Shown here in pieces: positions 53,257-63,000 of a stretch of DNA of 64,000 nt. Location: positions 763,406,720 to 763,470,719 of the forward strand of contig CM062813.1 in the NCBI GenBank assembly GCA_031772625.1, given 5' to 3'. The DNA comes from Pinus tabuliformis (Eukaryota; Streptophyta; Pinopsida; Pinales; Pinaceae). The position numbers and the translations under genes were made by a program. Below the pieces are notes generated by a model. It saw nothing but the letters and a program-made list of their open reading frames with translations, was not told the DNA's origin and did not search any database. Positions within the stretch are counted from its first letter, which is position 1. The number at the start of each line of letters is the position of its first letter.

Positions 53257-56200
53257 CTAAGGCAGTGATACTGCAGCTGAGGGTTGCAGTACCTCAACCT
53301 CTCTTTGCTGAGATAGTGTATGGAGAAAATCTTGCTTGCTGATGGGCTTGGTGTATAGCTTCAGGCGATGACCATTGACTGTGAAGGAGTGACCTTCTCC
53401 ATCAATAGTTTTGAGCTTGACTGAACCATTGTCATAAGCCTGAACAATTTCATAGGGGCCCATCCAATGGGTGGTGAACTTAGCTTTATGATCTCTGAAT
53501 TTTGAGTCAAAAAGTAAAGCCCAGTCACCTTCCTTAAACTGCTTCTTCTTAATATGTGCATCATGCCATTGCTTCCTATGTTTTTGCATGAGGATGGTGG
53601 TTTCTTCTGCTTGCTGCCTCATCTCATCCAGCTGGTTCAACTGCTGAATTCTTTCTTTTTGTGCTTGGTCCAAATCAATTTGTAAATCTGCAGCCAGTTT
53701 AAAAGTGTGTATTTGGAACTCAATAGGAAGCATTACCTCTTTACCGTACACCAACTGATATGGTGTAAATCCTGTAGTATCTTTCCAGGTAATCCTGTAA
53801 GCCCAGAGTGCATCTTTGAGCTTCTCTTCCCAGTTTTTCCTGTTCATTGCAACAGTTTTAGTAATGATGCCTTCCAAGGTTTTGTTTGTGGATTCCACCT
53901 GCCCATTGGCCTGTGGATGGTAAGGGGTACTTTTCCTATGCTTGATTTGGTATCTGTCTGTGATGTCCTTCACTAGCTTTGAGGTGAATTGAGTACCTTG
54001 ATCAGTCACAATTTCCCTTGGTACTCCATACCTCACAAAAATCTCCTCAAAAAGAAAATTGACTACTGTGTGTTCGGTTGCTCTAACCAGTGCTTTTGCT
54101 TCAGCCCACTTTGTGACGTAATCAGTACATACTAAGATGTACTTCTTACCATTGGAGGTTGGGTTAATGGGTCCTATAAAGTATAGAGCCCACTTGTCAA
54201 ATGGCTCTAAGTGAACTTGGGGCTGAAGGGGCATCTCATCGGTAGCTGTGGGCCTCCCCATTCTTTGGCAGCTGTCACAACTCTTTACATACTTCTTGGC
54301 ATCCTTGAAAATGGATGGCCAGTAGTATCCAAGAGTAAGAACTTTGAATGATGTCCGCTTCGCTGCAAAATGCCCACCACATGGTTCATCATGGCAAGAT
54401 TTTAAAATATCAATGACCTCATCATTTCTTACACATCTCCTAATTATCATATCATAACCAGTGTAAAATAAATTGCCATTAAGCCATGAATATCTAGCAC
54501 TTTGTTTGACTAGTCTCTTCCGTTCCTTTGCAGTAAAGTGTGAAGGTGTCCTTCCTGTAGACAAATAATTGGCCAAATCAGCATACCAAGGAGTTACTAT
54601 AGAAATTGCAAATAAGTTTTCATCTGGAAAAGAATCTTCAACTGGAACAACCTCACCTGGATTTTGTAGTCTAGAGAGAAAATCTGCCACCTGGTTCTCT
54701 TTGCCTGGTCTATCTAACACTGTGATGTTAAATTCCTGTAACAATAGTAACCATCTAGTAACTCTGCCACTAGTTATTGGTTTATTCATTAAATGTCTAA
54801 TGGCCGAATGATCAGTATGTACAAAGACTTCATAACTAGTTATGTAATGTCGGAATTTATTCACAGCATAAATGATGGCAAGTGTTTCCTTTTCTGTAAC
54901 TGTGTAGTTTAACTCTGCAGGTGTTAGATTTTTACTAATGAAATAAATGGCATAAGTACAAGATTCCTCTTTTTGGCCTAAGGATGCACCTACTGCAGTG
55001 TCGGATGCATCTGTAAAGATATGAAATGGTAGGCTCCAATTAGGCCCTCTCAAGACTGGTGCGGTGGATAGTTTCTTTTTGAGCTGTTCGAATGCTTGTT
55101 GGCAGTTCTCATTCCTGTTGAAAAGTACATCTTTGGTTAGAAGTTTAAACAAAGGTAAAGCTATCTTACTAAAATTTTCAATAAATCTGCGGTAATAGCT
55201 TGCATACCCAAGGAAACTTCTTACCTCTCTTTGATTCTGTGGTATTGGCAAATCAGCTATGATCTGGATCTTGGCTGGGTCAACCTGGATGCCTTGAAAA
55301 GAAATATAGTGGCCTAACACTATCCCTTCGTTTAACATCATAAAGCACTTTTCATTGCTGAGGGACAGGTTAGCTTCAATACATCTTTTCAAAACTCTCT
55401 CAAGATTTTCTAATGCATGTTCAAATGAATTGCCATATACTGAAAAATCATCCATGTAGACTTCAACACAATCATGAATTAAATCAGCGAAAATAGCTAA
55501 CACAGCTCTCTGAAAGGTAGCTGGAGCGTTACAAAGTCCAAATGGCAAAACATTGTAGGCATAGGTGCCCCAAGGACAGGTGAATGTGGTTTTGTCCTGG
55601 TCTTCAGAGGCTATCCTGATCTGGTTGTAGCCACTGAAACCATCAAGAAAAGAAAATGATGATTTGCCAGCTAGGGTGTCTAACACTTGGTCAATAAATG
55701 GCAGTAGGAAGTAATCTTTGAGCGTTGCTTTGTTCAGCTGTCTGTAATCAACACAAATGCACCACTTACCATTCTTCTTGGGCACTATCACCAATGGGGA
55801 TACCCACTGACTGTCAGAGATAGGATATATAAAATTAACTCTCAAAAGTTTTTGCAATTCGTCTCTGACAATATCTTGGAGCATGGGGTTCATTCTTCTC
55901 TGTGGTTGCCTCACTGGTTTAATGGTGCTATCTGTATAGATATGGTGAGTGCATGTGTCGGGGTGAATCCCATGCATATCGGTGTAGTCCCAAGCAAAGG
56001 CTTTTTGGTATTTTCTCAAGAGTTTAATCAATTTCTCTTGTTGAGATGAGTCTAGGTGATTGCCTATGTTCAGAGTTTTCCCTGGACTGATCTCTATGAT
56101 CTGACTCTGTGTATTGGTGATGGATTGAACTGGAAAAATGTCATGAAATGTAGTTTGTAATGATTGGATAGAGCATGTTTCTTGAAAGTTTTGAGCCAGA

Positions 56201-58407
56201 AGTAAATCTGCAGCATGATATTGTTCATTTCTCAAATTTTCAGACATATCAGGTTGAGAAAGGAATAATTCTACCAAATCATTATTGTCTTCCTGGAAAT
56301 CATAGATTTGGTCAATGCTAAAAATAGATTGTACTTCTTCTTTATCATTAAATTTATCATCATGCCACAAATTATGTGTTACTGCTGGTGATTGTGCCGA
56401 TGGATAAAGGGTGAGTTGTTTTCTTTCGGTCCCCCTTGAAATGATCATGTTACCTGATCGACATCCTATAAATGCATCAGCAGTCGCTAACCATGGTCTA
56501 CCTAGAATGATAGGGTGTCCTCCTAAATTGGATTTGGGTTGAAGGACTAGGAAATCCACTGGATACTCCCAAGAGTCCAGTGAGACAATGATGTCTTCCA
56601 AAATCCCTTCAGGAATGACTTTGGACCTATCAGCTAGTTCTAGAACAATCGTGGTATGTTGCAAATTCATGAGCTGGAGTGTTCTCATGGTTTCAAGAGT
56701 CATGACATTGATTGCGGCTCCAAGATCTATCAAAGTGTTTGGAATCCATATGTTGTTAATGATGGTGGTCACTTTGGGAATGCCAGGATCAACATACTTC
56801 TCCATGGAGATGGTATTGGTCATAAGGCCTGCTAAATTTCCTAAAACATGAATGGTTTGAGGATCAATTCTTTTCCTAGCAGGTTTCTTGAGGCACATGT
56901 CTTTGATGGCTTTGGTATAGATAGGAATGTCTTTTATAGCTTGCAGCAGTGGGATTTTTATGTAGACATTTTTAAGTTCATCTAAGACATCAAATTGTGG
57001 TGTAGACAATGGTGGTTTTACTTGGATCAATCGGTCTGGAAAAGGTGGATGCAATGGTTGCATCTGTTTGTCTTTGGTATCACTGTTTGGTTTTGTTTGA
57101 TTTGTCATTTCATTTTCCTTTTCTGAGTTTTCTTCTTGCTTATCTGTTATTGGAGAATCCTTGTGGAGTACCCTACCAAACCTCAAATTAATGTTTTGCA
57201 AAGGCAGTGTGGAATATGAGGTTCCTTCCTCTACGTTATAGGCTGGCCTCTCTGCTCTATTATTCGGATTTGGGACAGTTTGAGCAGGAATTTGAGTGGG
57301 TCTGGGAGGTTGTGAGTTAGCTGGAAATTGCAGTTGTGGTGCATTTATTGGTGGAGGAGCAGGCAGTGCTTGTTGAGGAGGTTGGGGCTGATAGACAACT
57401 TGCTGAGGATACTGCTGATATGGTTGAGAATGTGATGGATACGGCTGTTGGTATTGTTGATATGGTTGTGAGTAAGGTGGGTATGATTGAGGATATGTAT
57501 TATAAGATTGGGAGTACTGTTGAGATGGTCTCCATTGGTTTTGTGGTTGGTTCTGGTGCTGCCATGGCATGGGTACATTCCATGAGTTTTGTGCATACAT
57601 TTGATCATTCATAGGAAATTGCAGATTTTGATTTGGAAACATACCTTGGGTTGCTGGCCGTGGCTGCCATGGTCGCTTTGTGCCCATGTAATACACGTTT
57701 TCCATCTCTGTATTGGCTGCCATATTACAGTTCTGCAAAATTTTAACTTTAGGACAGTTAAACATATCATGATGTTCAGTACAGAAAGCACAAACTTGGA
57801 TATTCTCTAGAGGGCAATCTTTTAATGCATGTTTCTTTCGGCACTTTGGGCAGAAGATAGCCATGATATGATCTTCATCTTCTTGTTTCTTCTTGGCTTT
57901 TAAAGTATCAATTTGGTTCCCTAGAGTGCTTAACAAATCTGTTTTAAATTCTTCTAAAAGATTCCCTATTTCGGCCCTAGTGACACTTGCAGAGGCAGAT
58001 TTTGTGACCCTTGATGACAGGCCTCTCTTTCCCATTTTAGCTTTACTCCTTGAATACTTTTCGCACAACTCAGCGATTTCTTCAAAGGGTAAGGCAGAAA
58101 TGTCACCTTTGCCCATTAAGTTGAGATCATCCATGTATTCCTCTCGGATACCTTTCAAGAATATTGTGCGGACCAGATCAGGAGGCATAGTTCGGTGTTT
58201 AGATTTTTGTAAGTTGTAGACAAACCGTTCTAGATATTCCTCTAAGGTTTCATCCTCTTGCTGACTCATTCTAAAGATATCATCTTTAGAGTCTTTGGAT
58301 CTGCAATAAGGCTGATATTTCCTTAGAAATATTCTCCTCATGCCATCCCAATCAACTATAGCATGCTCACCCAGCCCCATGAACCATTTTAAGGCTGATG
58401 CCTTTAA
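53257..58407 (-). CDS. gypsy-3 gag-pol polyprotein (Athila-like), N terminus lost to copia insertion
   Basis: The frame is open for 1707 codons from the first Met at 58380 and continues upstream into LKASALKWF before the copia junction, so 58380 is an internal Met. Residue numbers count from it. Residues 1-120 are the Gag core (FLRKYQPYCRSKDSKDD). Cys/His motifs CPKCRKKHALKDC and CAFCTEHHDMFNC lie near 175-215. Residues 235-380 are Gln/Pro/Tyr-rich. Protease is near 548 with IDLGAAINVM. RT has SFLDGFSGYNQI and the YMDD box near 978. RNase H begins FTDASDTAVG near 1126. Integrase has its H2C2 finger near 1332 (CHDEPCGGHF...CDSCQRMG) and a D-D-E core to about 1510 (CTDYVTKWAE, TDQGTQF, NGQVESTN). 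All key residues seem present. Confidence 0.93.
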   Translation of the reverse strand, partial: LKASALKWFMGLGEHAIVDWDGMRRIFLRKYQPYCRSKDSKDDIFRMSQQEDETLEEYLERFVYNLQKSKHRTMPPDLVRTIFLKGIREEYMDDLNLMGKGDISALPFEEIAELCEKYSRSKAKMGKRGLSSRVTKSASASVTRAEIGNLLEEFKTDLLSTLGNQIDTLKAKKKQEDEDHIMAIFCPKCRKKHALKDCPLENIQVCAFCTEHHDMFNCPKVKILQNCNMAANTEMENVYYMGTKRPWQPRPATQGMFPNQNLQFPMNDQMYAQNSWNVPMPWQHQNQPQNQWRPSQQYSQSYNTYPQSYPPYSQPYQQYQQPYPSHSQPYQQYPQQVVYQPQPPQQALPAPPPINAPQLQFPANSQPPRPTQIPAQTVPNPNNRAERPAYNVEEGTSYSTLPLQNINLRFGRVLHKDSPITDKQEENSEKENEMTNQTKPNSDTKDKQMQPLHPPFPDRLIQVKPPLSTPQFDVLDELKNVYIKIPLLQAIKDIPIYTKAIKDMCLKKPARKRIDPQTIHVLGNLAGLMTNTISMEKYVDPGIPKVTTIINNIWIPNTLIDLGAAINVMTLETMRTLQLMNLQHTTIVLELADRSKVIPEGILEDIIVSLDSWEYPVDFLVLQPKSNLGGHPIILGRPWLATADAFIGCRSGNMIISRGTERKQLTLYPSAQSPAVTHNLWHDDKFNDKEEVQSIFSIDQIYDFQEDNNDLVELFLSQPDMSENLRNEQYHAADLLLAQNFQETCSIQSLQTTFHDIFPVQSITNTQSQIIEISPGKTLNIGNHLDSSQQEKLIKLLRKYQKAFAWDYTDMHGIHPDTCTHHIYTDSTIKPVRQPQRRMNPMLQDIVRDELQKLLRVNFIYPISDSQWVSPLVIVPKKNGKWCICVDYRQLNKATLKDYFLLPFIDQVLDTLAGKSSFSFLDGFSGYNQIRIASEDQDKTTFTCPWGTYAYNVLPFGLCNAPATFQRAVLAIFADLIHDCVEVYMDDFSVYGNSFEHALENLERVLKRCIEANLSLSNEKCFMMLNEGIVLGHYISFQGIQVDPAKIQIIADLPIPQNQREVRSFLGYASYYRRFIENFSKIALPLFKLLTKDVLFNRNENCQQAFEQLKKKLSTAPVLRGPNWSLPFHIFTDASDTAVGASLGQKEESCTYAIYFISKNLTPAELNYTVTEKETLAIIYAVNKFRHYITSYEVFVHTDHSAIRHLMNKPITSGRVTRWLLLLQEFNITVLDRPGKENQVADFLSRLQNPGEVVPVEDSFPDENLFAISIVTPWYADLANYLSTGRTPSHFTAKERKRLVKQSARYSWLNGNLFYTGYDMIIRRCVRNDEVIDILKSCHDEPCGGHFAAKRTSFKVLTLGYYWPSIFKDAKKYVKSCDSCQRMGRPTATDEMPLQPQVHLEPFDKWALYFIGPINPTSNGKKYILVCTDYVTKWAEAKALVRATEHTVVNFLFEEIFVRYGVPREIVTDQGTQFTSKLVKDITDRYQIKHRKSTPYHPQANGQVESTNKTLEGIITKTVAMNRKNWEEKLKDALWAYRITWKDTTGFTPYQLVYGKEVMLPIEFQIHTFKLAADLQIDLDQAQKERIQQLNQLDEMRQQAEETTILMQKHRKQWHDAHIKKKQFKEGDWALLFDSKFRDHKAKFTTHWMGPYEIVQAYDNGSVKLKTIDGEGHSFTVNGHRLKLYTKPISKQDFLHTLSQQREVEVLQPSAAVSLP

Positions 58408-58927
58408 TGTTGAAAATAATACTGAGAGGGGGGGTGAATCAGTATTATCTAATTCTTTTAATAAATCTTCTTTATTTGTTCTTTGAATTATTTTTGCATG
58501 TCAGTACCATAAAATAATGAGCATGAACAAAAGAAAACAGATAGTCACACCAAAGAACACAAGATGTAAGGTGGAAACCCAATGTGGGTGAAAACCACCT
58601 GCTGCAATATGTCTCTATCTTCTTTCAAATTAGAAACTCCTTTTACAATGGTTTTGTACTGGTGCAGTCCTTTACCAGTACGCAGGCTGCAACCTACAGA
58701 GAGCTACAACTCTCTCTCGTTTTCCAGTCTCTCCTGGAAGGGAGCTACAACCCCCTACTTCTTTTCTTACAAGGACCACTTTTCATAAATTTTCAAACTG
58801 GATCCATAAGCATCAAATGATCATCAAGTATAAGAGAATCACCCAATCAACTGTAGTAACTAGATCAACAATAATAGGACCAAACCCAGAACACAACAAT
58901 GATAAACAAAGATTTTAAGAGAAGTAA

Positions 58928-59290
58928 GCACCCTGCTCAACTGCTTGCCTGCTTACGTAAGCACCCTGTTCAACTGCTGGCCTGCTTACTGTACTCACCC
59001 TGCTCAACTGCTTGCCTGCTTACGTAATCACCCTGTTCAACTGCTGGCCTGCTTACTGTACTCACCCTGCTGAACTGCTGGCCTGCTTACAGTACGCACC
59101 CTGCTCAACTGCTAGCCTGCGTACAGTACGCACCCTGCTCAACTGCTAGCCTGCGTACCTCGCTCTGAGTCCATTGAACTGCCTGCGTACCGGCGCACCT
59201 GAACCCTTCTGTGCCTGCGTACCGGTGCACCTGAAACGCTTCGTTCCTGCGTACGTACGCACTTTTCTCTTACTGCACCTGCGTACCTCC
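58928..59290 (-). repeat. Minisatellite in copia LTR, period about 36 bp
   Basis: Eight or so units of CACCCTG(C/T)TCAACTGCT followed by (G/T)GCCTGCTTAC, each ending in GTA-containing spacer. Alternating unit variants (ACGTAAGCACC and ACTGTACTCACC) form dimers of about 72 bp in the first half. Units near 59160-59290 are degenerate. Palindromic GTACGTAC-type cores occur at several joints. Confidence 0.85.
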
Positions 59291-59467
59291 GGGCATAGAT
59301 GATTTCAAGACTTCAGAAGTAACCCAGACAGTCAGATCTACAGATCTGAACATGCGCCAAAGAGATCTCGGTCCATCAGTAGATTCGCCTTGTTTAGATC
59401 TAGACCAGATCTAGCCCTCATAAGATATTCAACTCAAAACATGCTCAAGCCAAATGATCTCCTTTGC

Positions 59468-59475
59468 TTTATATA
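59468..59475 (-). promoter_or_regulatory. TATA box in copia LTR
   Basis: Minus-strand TATATAAA in the context CCTATATAAAGC, about 355 bp from the LTR start. It is a good promoter candidate for element transcription. Confidence 0.6.
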
Positions 59476-59829
59476 GGAAAGCTCTTCCTTAAAACATGGA
59501 TCAATACCACGAGCCGACACCATAATAACCCAATACCGTCGGCTAAATACCAAGAGTAAAACATAAGAAAACCCACATGTGAATTTCTTTGCCTTGAAAT
59601 GTGTGCACTGGGGGTACGCACCTCCTGAACGACGGACCTGCGGGTATGTACGCACTTTATGTAACATTGGCCTGCGTGTACGCACCTTCTGTAAGGTGTA
59701 CCTGCGTACCCCTTATTTTCTTCAATATTTGATAGCTGATCATCAATCTCTGCTGCTGACTTGAAGTACTGTGATCTATCACCTGAATGGGTTGCCATCA
59801 AGGACAACACTTTAGCCATAATGCCAACA

Positions 59830-60066
59830 ATCTCCCCCTTTGGACTTGATGGCAACCTCAAAACTTCAGCTTCATTCTCCCCCTTCGACATCAAGGGCAA
59901 AGGGTTATGCTCCCCCTAAGAACATGCTCCCCCTGAATATGAACCAGATCTGCAACGAAGAACCATAATCCACCATGAAAGAGATAGAGACATATTGCAG
60001 CTACTTCCAAGATCTCCTTCTGCACATCCTCCATAATGCCAACAATGCATTATATGCTCCCCCTGA
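59830..60066 (-). promoter_or_regulatory. Cluster of five polypurine tracts before the copia 3' LTR
   Basis: On the minus strand AGGGGGAG-type tracts occur at about 60055-60065, 59925-59935, 59908-59920, 59874-59885 and 59830-59843. The last abuts the LTR and is the expected primer for plus-strand synthesis. Repeated purine tracts near the 3' end are known from SIRE-type elements. Confidence 0.75.
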
Positions 60067-60091
60067 ACCTGTACCATCAATCAGAAGAGGT

Positions 60092-63000
60092 TCAGCAATA
60101 AGATGATGCATCAACAACCCCCAGCTTTTGCCTGAGGTATTCAAAAGTGTCCCTGGGCAATGGTTTGGTGAGAATATCAGCAACTTGTTCCTTAGAAGGA
60201 ACATACTCCAACTTGACCTTCTGTTCAAGCACTTGTTCCCGGAGAAAATGATACTTGATTGGTATGTGCTTGGTTTTTGAATGCATAACAGGATTCTTTG
60301 AGATGCTGATTGCACTTGTGTTATCACATAAGATGGGGATTGGTGGTGTACAAGTGATTTGAAAATCCTGCAAAGTCTGCATCATCCAAAGGAGTTGGGT
60401 GCAACAAGATGCAGCAGCAACATATTCCGCTTCAGCTGTAGACAAGGCAATCGAACTCTGTTTCTTGCTGAACCAAGATACCAGTCTGGAACCCATAAAG
60501 AACGCACCACCACTTGTGCTTTTCCTGTCATCCACGCTTCCGGCCCAATATGCATCTGTATAAGCATGAAGTGTAAGATCTGTATCTCTAGGATACCATA
60601 AGCCATAATTTTGAGTCCCTTGAAGATATTTGAAAATTCTCTTCACTGCCTGAAGATGAGTCTCCTTCGGATTTGCCTGAAATCTTCCAACTATTCCAAC
60701 TGCATGCATGATGTCTGGGCGGGTACCTGTCAAATAAAGTAAACTTCCAATCATAGATCTGTAGGTTGGTTGATGTACTGCTGCAGATTCATCATTTGCA
60801 CTGAGGCTACATCCTGTGACCATGGGTGTACATACTGGTTTTGCATCTTCCATACCATATTTCTTCAAAATCTGTTTGAGATACTTGGTTTGAGATAAAA
60901 AGATTCCTCCTTCTTTTTGTTGAATTTGCAAACCAAGCAAATATGTCAGTTCTCCTAGCAAGGACATTTCAAATTCTTTCTGCATGACCAAGGCAAAGTT
61001 TTGACTCATAGCTTCTTCATTGCTCCCAAAAATAATGTCATCTACATACACAACAAGTATTAGCAATTTGTCATTTTCAACTTTTATATAAAGATTGCTA
61101 TCTGCCGATCCTTTTGAAAAACCTTGTTGATGAAGATATTTGTCCAAACGGTAGTACCAAGCCCTTGGAGCTTGTTTGAGACCATAGAGAGCCTTTTTCA
61201 ATCTGCATACAAGATTTGGATCATTTCCAAGAATGAACCCATCTGGCTGTTCAATGTACACTTCTTCTTCCAAGTCTCCATTCAGAAAGGCTGATTTCAC
61301 GTCCATTTGAAATACTTTGAAGTTTTGAAAACTTGAGAGAGCAAGGAACATTCGGATGGCCTCAAGTCTTGCAACAGGAGCAAAGGTTTCTTCAAAGTCT
61401 ATTCCTTCTTGCTGCACATACCCTTTACAAACAAGTCTGGCTTTGTTTCTAATTACTTCTCCATTTTCATTCAATTTGTTTTTGAAGACCCATTTTGTCC
61501 CGATAACATTCTTATCTTTTGGTCTAGGAACCAGCTCCCAAGTGTTGTTCTTTTCGATCTGCTCAAGTTCTTCATCCATTGCTTTCACCCAACATTCATC
61601 TTTGCATGCCTCTTTCACATTTTGTGGTTCAGTAGAGGAGAGTAATTCCAAATAGCTTGAAGCTTCTGCAACTGTTCTTCTTGTTTGTACACCTGCTTCT
61701 TTCTGCCCCATAATCTGAGATTCTGGATGATTCTTCTGAACATATCTGGATGGAGTCTTTTCTTCTATTCTTGTTTGCTCCTCTGGTTCTTCTTGAGGTT
61801 CTTCTTGAGGTTCTTCTTCTTCATCATTCTATCGTTGGGGGTAGCCTTCATCTTCTTCTTCATGATGTACTTGCCTAGGAATGTATCCCTTCTCATCAAC
61901 CACTACATCAATGCTGTCAACAATTCTGCCAAGTCTTTTATTGTAGCATTTGTATGCTTTGCTATGTGGAGAGTAACCAAGAAGAATGCCTTCATCTGCT
62001 CTAGGTTCAAGTTTTCCAAGCTGCTCATCAGTATTCTTGATATAGCATTTGCTCCCAAAGATTTTGAAGTGCTTTACCGAAGGAGTCCTACCACTCCAGA
62101 GCTCATGAGGAGTTTGAGTGCTGTTCACCCGGACATTTGTTTTGTTAAGAATAACAACCGCAGCATGTGCAGCTTCACCGCAGAAAGTTGCGGGAGTTCC
62201 TGACTCATCAAGCATAGCACGAGCCATTTGTTGGACTGTTTTGTTCATTCTTTCCACAACTCCATTTTGCTGAGGGGTTCTTGCTGTAGAGAATTCTCTT
62301 CTTATCCCATGTTCTTCACAGAAATCGAAGAATTCGTTTGAAGTAAATTCCACACCTCTGTCGGATCTGAGGCACTTAATTTTGTGACCTGATTCATTTT
62401 CAACCAAGGCTTTGAAGGATTTGAATTTTTCGAATGCTTCATCTTTGTGCTTCATAAGTCATAACCAGACAAACCTAGAGAAATCGTCAATGAATAATGT
62501 CAAGTATTCTTCTCCTCGAGGTGTTCTTTTCCTGAAAGGACCGCATGTATCTGTATGTACTAGCTCAAGAGGCATGCTAGCTGAACCTTCTTTCTCTGGA
62601 AAGTTAGTTCTGGTTTGTTTTCCAAACTGACATGATTTGCATATGGTGTTGTCAGGAATTTTGATATCTGGAAGATCGCGAACTGCCTGATATTTGCATG
62701 CTTTCCTTATTTGTGAAAAGCTTAGATGTCCCAACCTCCGATGCCATAACCAGTGCTCATCATCCTTGCTCAGATAGCATTGTTGTTGTCCTTCTTCAAA
62801 TATGTACAGATTATTTGGAGTTCTTTTGCCTTTGATCACTGTTTTACCTGTATCAAGATCACGAACAAGACATCCATTTGATCTGAATATGACCTCGGTT
62901 CTTTGATCACACATCTGGCTGACACTTAGAAGATTATGCTTCAATCCATCAACATACAAAACATTTCCAGCCTTGACCTTTTCTTTTAACTGAGCAATGC

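Larger units (their letters stand above)
48725..58407 (-). mobile_element. Ty3/gypsy, Athila-like element (gypsy-3), 5' part displaced beyond window
   Basis: Read on the minus strand: gag-pol frame (58407-53257), spacer, extra ORF3 (51581-50217), polypurine tract, 3' LTR (50185-48725). It is inserted in family T gag at a run of C, so the 5-bp target duplication should be CCCCC or equivalent. It is itself split at 58407/58408 by a copia element. The RT (SFLDGFSGYNQI, GLCNAPATFQRAV) and the extra ORF after pol are typical of the Athila side of the plant Tat/Athila group. The retained pol is fully open. Confidence 0.9.
58408..59829 (-). repeat. copia 3' LTR (1422 bp)
   Basis: On the minus strand it starts TGTTGGCATTATGG after AAGGGGGAGAT and ends TTTTCAACA, with TGTTG/CAACA inverted ends. 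The right boundary coincides with the break in gypsy-3 gag. The U3 holds a TATA box, and the transcribed part has a minisatellite. GTGCGTAC/GTACGCAG motifs recur from 59230 to 59710. Confidence 0.92.

Noticed and set aside
58380-58510. Apparent continuation of the gypsy-3 gag frame upstream into LSVLFSTLKASALKWF
   Set aside because: Bases beyond 58407 belong to the copia LTR end (TTTTCAACA). The open frame across the junction is accidental.
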